Part shown: in pieces, positions 56,106 through 64,000 of the stretch | Layout of the letters: each line of letters starts with the position of its first letter | Numbering within the stretch: the stretch's first letter is position 1 | NCBI RefSeq assembly: GCF_000004195.4 | Contig: NC_030684.2 | Location: 66,895,892-66,959,891 of the forward strand | Reading direction: 5' to 3' | Origin: Xenopus tropicalis | Taxonomy: Eukaryota > Chordata > Amphibia > Anura > Pipidae | DNA length: 64,000 bases | The notes under the pieces: generated by a model | Database searches by the model: none | What the model was told of the DNA's origin: nothing | The model's input: only the letters and a program-made list of their open reading frames with translations | Translations under genes and position numbers: made by a program

Positions 56106-57290
56106 AAATATTCAAACATCATATTTCAGTATTTTTTTATTTTTCTTTTTTTCTAGCAAAATCAATGTTACATTAAAACGTATCATGTTACTGTGCTTTT
56201 TATTTTTTACTACAATGCATATTGATCTGTTAAAGCTTAAAGCATAGAAGCCCCAGCCCAAGAGACTATACAAATGGCTAGCAATACATTAATGGGGGAA
56301 CAAGCAAATTGCCACCTATGACAACTGACATTTATTCTGTGAATGTGACATCAGAGAAGGACTTCTCAGTCAGAGCCATTTGCTCTTCACAGCTAATGCT
56401 TTTCAAGCTCTAAAAATAAAATGAGAGTGTTAACCTTAGACTAACACACTTTTCAAACCCCTGTAAATGTGCCTTAGTGTATTAACAATGTATTCTATCT
56501 TTTATGAAATCTTCTCCCAACCTCTAACTTAATGAGATAAGAATAAAGTGTGCTTATTTTTTTTAATATACATTTTAATATTGATAGAAAATGCTCAGTA
56601 TTTTGAAATGGCTTCCTGCATTTTACTGGGTTGGGAAGAAACCCTGTGATACGCTATAGAAAGTGACTGCTACAAAGCTGTCTCCTCTGCTCCACAAAAT
56701 GTATTGTTTATGTTCCTCGCTCTCTTGCATGTCAATATCACTCAAATTCCAATCAATGTATTCAATAACAGCATGTAGAGCTGTAGCCCATTTGTGCAGT
56801 TGTACAGTAAATTGGTTATGGAAGTGAAGGTATAGCACAACTTGATGGAGTAATGTATATCATTACAATCTTTTATAAGAAAAGCTCTAGGCACATTTCA
56901 CGGGAGTGAAGGCACATACTGTTATACATTTGGTCCTGCAAAGTATATGAGATTAGCTGGAATTCACTTTTTAAATTACTGGTCTCATTTATAACCTGGG
57001 TGACAATTGACTCTTAGCAGTTTCTGACTCACAGCAATCTCCTTTCTACATACCCAACTGTATCAGATGTAGCAATATTTGTACTAGTTTTAGCGACTTA
57101 TAGCTATCAATCAGATGTTTACTTTGGAACAAGTGACCGCTACACGTTACTAGACCTGGTGAATTTTTTTACATTACCTTATTACTTTTTTTAACCATGC
57201 AATAAACACACTGGTGCTTCTGGTCACACTTGTATATTGGTCATTCCATGGGTACTGCAAGGCCATCATGGCCTGCAGCTTAGAGACTTC
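56106..57290. other. No recognisable feature
   Basis: AT-rich, no assignable feature before the minisatellite. Confidence 0.4.
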
Positions 57291-57897
57291 AGTAAAGTCT
57301 ACCTACATGGGAAAACTAAAGTAAAGTCTACCTACATGGGAAAACTAAAGTAAAGTCTACCTACATGGGAAAACTAAAGTAAAGTCTACCTACATGGGAA
57401 AACTAAAGTAAAGTCTACCTACATGGGAAAACTAAAGTAAAGTCTACCTACATGGGAAAACTAAAGTAAAGTCTACCTACATGGGAAAACTAAAGTAATG
57501 TCTACCTACATGGGGAAACTAAAGTAAAGTCTACCTACATGGGGAAACTAAAGTAAAGTCTACCTACATGGGAAAACTAAAGTAAAGTCTACCTACATGG
57601 GAAAACTAAAGTAAAGTCTACCTACATGGGAAAACTAAAGTAAAGTCTACCTACATGGGGAAACTAAAGTAAAGTCTACCTACATGGGGAAACTAAAGTA
57701 AAGTCTACCTACATGGGGAAACTAAAGTAAAGTCTACCTACATGGGAAAACTAAAGTAAAGTCTACCTACATGGGGAAACTAAAGTAAAGTCTACCTACA
57801 TGGGGAAACTAAAGTAAAGTCTACCTACATGGGGAAACTAAAGTAAAGTCTACCTACATGGGGAAACTAAAGTAAAGGCTATATGCATGGGGACCCT
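57291..57897. repeat. Minisatellite, 29-bp unit, 20 copies
   Basis: Twenty head-to-tail units of AGTAAAGTCTACCTACATGG plus nine bases run from 57291 to 57870, followed by one degenerate partial unit. The register is exact. Two variants differ at one base (GGGAAAA = a, GGGGAAA = g), in order a7 g2 a3 g3 a1 g4; the eighth unit also has AATG for AAAG. The unit length is not a multiple of 3, so no long repeat protein is encoded. Confidence 0.97.
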
Positions 57898-58511
57898 GAA
57901 TTTATTGCCTAGGGAAGATGGTAGTAATAGCCTGTGTAGATGGAAACCTTTGGGAGCTTGAGTAATTTTAATTATGCCTGAGAATGGGGTATAGCAACTA
58001 AGTATGGCCGTTGACATGAAAACCTGAACTTCATAATTACCTACGGATTATATTAACAAAGTATATCCACTTAAAATAAAATACCTTTGCAATGGCTGTT
58101 ATGATTTTTCAGTTCATTTGCTTATTACAAAGTCTGCACTTTAAACATTAAGTCTATTAAATGCAAAAATTCTTCAACACAGGCATAAATCTTGACTGTT
58201 AAGGGCAAAAAAAATAAAAATCCTATAACCACTTCAGATATAGCTTTCAAACTTTATTGTCCATTGTGGTCATAAATCTACTGAGAAACATATCATTGAA
58301 TGCTCTGTATCATTAATTTTACTAATCGTCATAATGTTTTGTTTTCTTATGAAATAGATTTTCATTAAGCCTGGACAGAGAGCTTAATAGGCTTAGCCAA
58401 GGGAAAAAATTGTTTATTGAATATTATCATTGTCGTTATTGTCTTTTTAAAGGAATAGCAGACAGTTTATGTAGGGATTTTCTGAGCGACGGCAGAGTGT
58501 AATTCTCATAC
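57898..58511. other. No recognisable feature
   Basis: Nothing recognised. Confidence 0.4.
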
Positions 58512-58700
58512 ACAGGACCTGGAGTTTTTCCAGATAAGGGATCTTTTCCATAATTTGGATCAGCTTAATTTGTCTGTTAAAAAGATTGTTTAGCCGCCAA
58601 AAGTCTGAATTATATCTGAGTCAGGATCATTGACAAGCCACTGTTTTATTATTTCAGAGGAAAAGTAAATAATTTTTAAAAATTTGAATTATTTGTGTAC
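58512..58700 (-). mobile_element. Worn 'tacaggtatggga' repeat
   Basis: 'acaggacctggagtttttccagataagggatc', 'cataatttggatc' and 'cactgttttatt' follow the order of the long family member. The right end is missing. Confidence 0.55.
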
Positions 58701-60278
58701 AATGTTTTTATTGAGTTTATGGGAATGGCCCTTTCTATAGAGAATGATCTGTGTAGAGCATTGTGTTATATGTCAGCACTATATATTATGCAATCACTGT
58801 AAAAAAAAATGTTGCTTTGAAAACTCATTTAAAGTGCTGAATGCCAGCCCACAGTTGACACATATTGCTAAACTGGCAGTCACACTAGTATGAATCACTA
58901 TATCTGTAGTTCTAATTTAGTTACTTTGAACTCTCTTTCTTGGCATGCATTGCTTCTGTTATGTCTGTTATGACTCTATGCACAAAATACGGTGCATAAC
59001 AAACTTAGAACACCAGCTTAGGTAATGGTGGGTGCACAGTCTGAAACCATAGCAGAGGGAAAGGCAGTTATCACTGCACAGACCACTGTATACATGGTGT
59101 ATTGCTGCCACAGAAAACCCCAAGCCAGAAGCATTTTGATGATTAGTATTCTGTACACCTACACATGCTTAATCAATGGAATTTACTATAAAAGCATATT
59201 AATGTGTGAATTCTACATTCTTCTGAATTTTATTTGGTTTAGGGACATATTTGGGATGATGGTCAACAATAATTCCTGCTGGAAATTTTTTTATCACAAA
59301 AAATGTACTAATGTAGTTAATCTGCTGTAAATTATTTCCGCCCTATCCATATTGTAAAGCATGTTAAATGTAAATGGTGTCGTTCAATAATTGAAAATGT
59401 GAAACTTTTAATTAAACAAAAACTTTTTGTATTTGTGGCCATTTAATTAAATAAAGAAGGTTTTGCTACAGGCATCTGTGTGTTCTCAGCAAAATTCTTG
59501 CTAAAAAGTTCCCAGTTATATAAACCTAATCAGCAAGGGATCTTAAGTCAGCTCTTTCTATCTCACTTTATGTACTTTCTTTTCTGTACTCATAAAAAAG
59601 TAAAACAGTGCACAACAGATTAAAAAATGTTGCACCAAAACATACAGTATACAGTCAAAATATAAACAGAGAGAAATGCCATAAAGTAGGCAATACAAAC
59701 AAAAATGTACAAAAGAATGCAATGTTTTTTGCAGCAATTCATTAATTAATTGTCAAGGTCAAAGGAAAGTGCAAAATATTGCAAAATATTTGGGTTTACA
59801 CTAGCATCAAAAGTGATACAACTGAAGATAGTTGCTTTGAACTACTGTGTTTTATCTTGTTACTGCAGACAACAAGGTAGGATCCTACTTCCAGAACTAT
59901 ATTTACTAAAACATTTTTTTTAGTAAATTGGTCATCAAGTGTTGTTCTGAAATGTTCATTTTCATGGAATACCCTGTAGACTGAAGGTCACCTACTGGGT
60001 TTTAAAGCATAGTGAGGGAGGCTAATAAGATTCCAACAAAGGATTGATGTTGCCCTTATTCAGAATCATTAGTGCAGTTCAGAAGCTTTATATATTTTCT
60101 AGGAGTGAATTCCTTTTTTAGAATTTGATAAATGTGCCCCTAAAAATCCCATCCAAATAAAAGAGGGCTGCAGAGATCTGTGGTGAACTCTACTCTCACT
60201 ATAATTATGCCCCTTTTCTAGTTTCCTGTTTACAGAAAGGTCTGTAGACATTAAAATGAATGGATCATCCACCAACTC
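58701..60278. other. No recognisable feature
   Basis: AT-rich. A 101-codon frame at 59025-59330 has no domain and an unremarkable composition. A 'gataaatgtgcccctaaaa' MITE-type end lies near 60126. Confidence 0.35.
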
Positions 60279-60400
60279 AAAACAATTCAGTTTTGGGTCC
60301 ATAACTTTAAGTCCCGTACCTGGACATGGCGCTAAAGTACTATTAGTACCAGGTCCAGGTAACAGGACTTAAAGTTTAGGACCCAAAACTGAATTGTTTT
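60279..60400. repeat. Long near-perfect hairpin
   Basis: AAAACAATTCAGTTTTGGGT at the left pairs with ACCCAAAACTGAATTGTTTT at the right without mismatch. Pairing then continues through CTTTAAGTCC and ACCTGGAC, for arms of about 55 bases with few mismatches and a loop of about 12. It is either a very short fold-back transposon or a hairpin RNA source. No 5- or 8-bp duplication is obvious at its edges. Confidence 0.8.
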
Positions 60401-60755
60401 AAATTTTGTCCTTTCTGTGCATACTAAAGCACATGTTAACCCCAAAGTTACGTTTTGCCTAATAAAAGAAAACAAAATTCTAAGCAACTTGCAAACTAAG
60501 CAATAGGAATTTATTAAGAATTTTTAGTCCTTTAAAAGTTATATATAACTGTAATTGCTATTGACAGCAGCATTTGCTTAACTCCTGGTTATGACTTTTT
60601 AAACCATGTTGCAAAGGCCAGTCTCCTCCGGCAAAGCCAGGTCTGTCAATCTGCTGCTTGTGTTGCATTATTTCAAAAGTCAGAGCCTCCAGGGCAGAGA
60701 ATAGAAAAGGACAGACAAATACTGCTTTTAATAGCAACTATATATACAAATAATT

Positions 60756-61773
60756 TTAAGGAGAAGGAAAGGTAAAAACTAAGTACCGTATATACTCGAG
60801 TATAAGCCGATCTGAATATAAGCCGAGGTACCTAATTTTACCTAAGAAAACTGGAAACACTTATTGACTTGAGTATAAGCCTAGGGTGGGAAATGCAGTC
60901 GCTATTGCTAAGTTTTAATAAAATAAATACCAATAAAATGACATTAATCATCATCAGTGGGGTATATGTTTTTCAATATTTATTTCAAAGAAAAACAGTA
61001 AACTAGCTCTGTAAGCGGAGAAGAGGGTCAACAAAAACAATATGAGTACTACCCCACGCTCATTGCACATTGGCAAACTGGCAGCAGACCCAGTCCTGGA
61101 GGAGATGTAAGGGGAAATAAGTATTACTAGTGGGAGCCTAGGCCAGGGCACTGGAGGGTCTGGTTGCAGGTGGCCTAATTTGCACACAAAGGAGAGAGGG
61201 TGGTAGTCTAGAGGGACCCATCGCACCCGACTCGAGTATAAGCCGAGGGTGACTTTTTCAGCACATTTTGGGTGCTGAAAAACTAGGCTTATACTTGAGT
61301 ATATACAGTAAGCTTTATCAGAAAGTTCTATGTAAATACAGCCATAAGCACTCACAGAAATGCTGCCCTGAGTCCTCTATCAAAAGAAACACAGGGTTTC
61401 CTTTCTCCTTTTTTTGTAAACATGTTCTTGGGTATCTGACTTCCATTCTCAGAAAAACCAATTGTCAGAGTCTGCCCATTTGGTCCCTCCTCTCTGCCCT
61501 CTCCTACTCTCCCCTCCCATAAGAATTTATAAAACTCTCTCCCCCCACCCTTAGGATTGTGTAATCTGAGCTATAACAGCTAAGCTGCAAGCAGGAAGCT
61601 AGGAGACCAAGCTAAAATGGCAGCTGCTATCTTCCACAAATGGAGAAAGCTCCTACGGCTCTTTACTCAGGTATGGTAAAGCTTTCTGCAGAATAAACAT
61701 AGCGTTTTAGCTTGCACTAATGTGGCAAATCTATTGTCAGTAAAATACCAAAATTGCTTTCCTTCTCTTTTAA
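60756..61773. mobile_element. Middle T2-type MITE
   Basis: Ends TTAAGGAGAAGGAAAGG and GCTTTCCTTCTCTTTTAA, with TTAA at 60756-60759 and 61770-61773. Interior text equals the uninterrupted relative at 39161-39600. Split at 60786. Confidence 0.8.
60786..61308. mobile_element. Innermost MITE, TA duplication
   Basis: CCGTATATACTCGAGTATAA at the left and TTATACTTGAGTATATACAG at the right are inverted, flanked by TA (60784-60785, 61309-61310). Comparison with the copy at 39161 (AACTAAGTAAGCTT uninterrupted) proves that exactly this segment plus one TA was inserted. 523 bases; a Tc1/mariner-like TA specificity. The antisense 133-codon frame at 60954-61355 overlaps it and has no domain. Confidence 0.9.
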
Positions 61774-61877
61774 AAAACTATTACATATTTGTAATGAATG
61801 TATATTGAATGTAAGTTGCTTAAAATTGTTTTCTTTTAATAGGCAAAAAAATATTTTTTAGTTTGATAGGTCCTTTA

Positions 61878-64000
61878 ATAGTTTTCTGGAAATGCTAAGA
61901 GTAAATAAAGTAAAAAAAAAAAGCCTTCACTGTTGCAGGCTGGGTGCATAGGAGAGGAGGCATAATGCTTGATGTTCAAATGGACTTTAAAATATGTTAC
62001 TTTTTTGAAAATCAAGGTGGACGCATACAAGCTACAAACACACAAAACCAGCCAGATCCATTCAGAGAAAAAATTATGTTGGATGTTGGATTTTGGCAGG
62101 TGAAGACAGGGTACCTCCTCAGAGGAGAGGAAACTAATCCTCTCTACACACAGACCCAAAATTATTAACTCTTTGCCATTTTATTCATTGTTGCAGCTTT
62201 CCTCTAGGCAATTGTGCAAGTTGGTTTAAAATCCTTATGTTCTAATCAATATTTATGAGATGCATAGTGTTAACATTCATTTTGGAATTCAGAAATTTAT
62301 AACATCATTTTATTATGGGCAATGTACTGTGCAGCCCTTCGAATATTGTGAATATATATGAAAATGTTTTGCAGTAAAAATAATTAAAAGAAGACAATGA
62401 TCATTTAAAAACACTAAATATACCTCAGCTCAGTGAAAGCATGACATGATTGCTGACGTTGAAAATATCTGTTCCAGATTTGTGTTTAATAAATTCAGAT
62501 AAAAACTTCTAATAAACTTCAATATTCCCTTAACTGTCTTGCCTAACTCTAACATAGATTGAGTCATAAGTCTTTCTCTCAACAGGGAAACAAATCCATG
62601 AAGTCTGTGTATAACATTAAAACTGCCATTCAGAACTTCCCCTTTGTGTAAAACTGACAGCTTGAACAGAGCTAATGCACACATTAGCACACACACTTGT
62701 TTGCTAATGTTTGCTAATTGTTTAAAATCAGTCCCACCCAAACACATATTTTTCTTTTCTATAATTTTTTATATAACAGATGTAAACTTTCTTAGCATGT
62801 TTGGGTATCTAGAGAGACATTATATAGGACCTTCTTACTGCCTGGTTCTGTATAATGTACCTTTCATTTAGTTCTAGCCTCCTTTCTTTACCATTAAGAC
62901 ATGATTTCTGGAATACCTGTTTTCTTGAAGAAAGCTGCTTATGTTTCTCCCACCTGCTTGCTAATCCCATATTAATACATTATTGCAGCAATTCAATTTA
63001 AAAATAAAGCGTACAGTGATTACAATCATGTCTTTGCTCTGCAGAACATTTATTAAAACACAAAGCCATGCTGTTTTTGCAAAGTTATTTTTATAAGAAT
63101 ATTGTAATTTCAGATTGTGTACATTCGACTTCAGTCAAGCTCATAGCTAGTTTAACAGGTATTTAAATACATCCCATGTCAGGCACAGAAGTGTGCACTG
63201 CAAAAAAGCACTGTGTCACAAACTGTAAGTGCACTGTACTTCTGAACTAACCTTTATTCCGGCAGGTGGCACAGGGGCCACTGAGGCATTCCCTGTGTAA
63301 AATATTCCTGAAACAGTATAAAAAGCATTGCTTACTTTTATGTGCTTAATCAATCCCTTTGTGGTTTTACCGGTCCCTTCAGCCATCCATCTTGTTATAG
63401 TTGTGTCCTCATCCCTTTAAAATTACGTATATAATAAATGTACATCCTGCATAGTTAAATAATTGTCAATTTATTGAGTGGCATGCAACAGACTGCAATG
63501 ATACCTGTGTAGCCTTGCAACAGCTAATTAGTCATTCACAATAACCAGTGTCCTATTTGAAATGGAAAAGACAGCAACCCTAAAGTACATAATGCATTGG
63601 AATGCTTTGGTTTTATTGTTGTTGTCCTATGTAAAAGCTGCACTTTAGGCCTCTATCTTTTATGTAATACAAGAATTCAGGGTATACCATAAGCAGGGAT
63701 TTCAGGGACTCTGTACTTATCTCCTGTTCTAGGTTAGGAAGTAGTTACAGACAAGGCCATAGTCAGTACAATCTACAGGAAAGTTACTGAACTAGGCCCA
63801 CCAGCAAAAAGCATAAGGTTTTCCAGTAAAAGAATGGTATAATAAAACAAGTATTTGTTAAAACACCAGTGCATTTAAAATAAACTCCAAACATTATGCG
63901 TGTCAAGTAAAGCAGATAAAACACAAATCAGAATAGATTGCAAGCTCTAACAGGCAGGGCCATCACTGTGTATTTGAACGTTATTTGAATGCATGAAGTA
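61878..64000. other. No recognisable gene or repeat
   Basis: Mostly AT-rich unique sequence. The 105-codon antisense frame at 62430-62747 shows no known domain. 62900-63160 is complex and repeat-free but without decisive motifs. Confidence 0.35.

Larger units (their letters stand above)
60423..61877. mobile_element. Outer T2-type MITE of a three-layer nest
   Basis: The left arm (CTAAAGCACATGTTAACCCC, then 'ttttgcctaataaaagaaaac' and 'ctaagcaacttgca') pairs with the right arm ('gtaagttgcttaaaattgttttcttttaataggcaaa' to GGTCCTTTAATAG). The interior is split at 60756. Without the insertions it would be about 440 bases. Confidence 0.75.

Noticed and set aside
57291..57897. CRISPR-like regular array
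   Set aside because: The units are contiguous and identical across all 29 bases with no unique spacers, no cas genes, and the sequence is vertebrate. It is a minisatellite.
60954..61355. 133-codon minus-strand frame
   Set aside because: It overlaps the innermost MITE and crosses its right border into the middle element, so it is a by-product of the insertion.

Overview
The window looks like non-coding nuclear DNA from a clawed frog (Xenopus; I cannot separate tropicalis from laevis). The evidence is the repeats. It is full of TTAAAGG-ended T2-type MITEs with TTAA flanks, the short 'tacaggtatggga' repeat, the 'tagtgatgagcgaa' repeat, the 'ggggcacatttact' repeat and CR1/L2-type LINE pieces, a combination I know from Xenopus. 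The DNA is AT-rich. I found no confident protein-coding gene, tRNA, rRNA, CRISPR array or prokaryotic operon. Almost all open frames are short, unsupported, or lie inside transposons. The setting is either a large intron or an intergenic gene desert.

Layout. 0-9.4 kb: a MITE-rich stretch with an antisense LINE endonuclease fossil near 5.1 kb and a three-layer nested insertion at 6.8-8.2 kb. 9.4-15 kb: a purine-rich tract, an RT-motif LINE fossil, then mostly unique sequence. 15-26 kb: T2 elements, an antisense solo LTR at 16.9-17.5 kb, CpG-rich Harbinger-like MITEs, and a longer LINE RT fossil at 22.5-23.1 kb. 26.6-27.2 kb and 31.9-32.3 kb: complex unique sequence that could be conserved regulatory DNA. 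27.5-27.9 kb: two tRNA-headed SINE-like copies head to head. 29-31.4 kb: a T2 element split by a hAT element, then more MITEs. 33.1-36.7 kb: dense repeats, including a hAT element carrying two large hairpins. 37.4-37.6 kb: a GC-richer patch with a 74-codon open frame, the only place that reads like a possible exon. 38-42.3 kb: hAT and T2 elements and a nearly identical inverted/tandem repeat complex. 43.6-44.0 kb: a LINE 3' end with the typical C-terminal RT-protein tail. 50.6-56.1 kb: hAT, Harbinger, LTR-like and Tc1 fossils. 57.3-57.9 kb: a 20-copy, 29-bp minisatellite. 60.3-61.9 kb: a strong hairpin and a second three-layer nest.

The annotatable content is therefore a layered transposon record rather than a set of cooperating genes. 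Target-site duplications visible by eye (TTAA, TTA/TAA, TA and 8-bp hAT types) let several insertions be ordered in time. I do not see a convincing new biological system. The best leads are the 37.4 kb exon-like frame, the 41.3-42.3 kb palindrome, the hairpin-bearing hAT element and the 60.3 kb hairpin. Unless stated otherwise, family names are from memory of repeat families, not from a database search.
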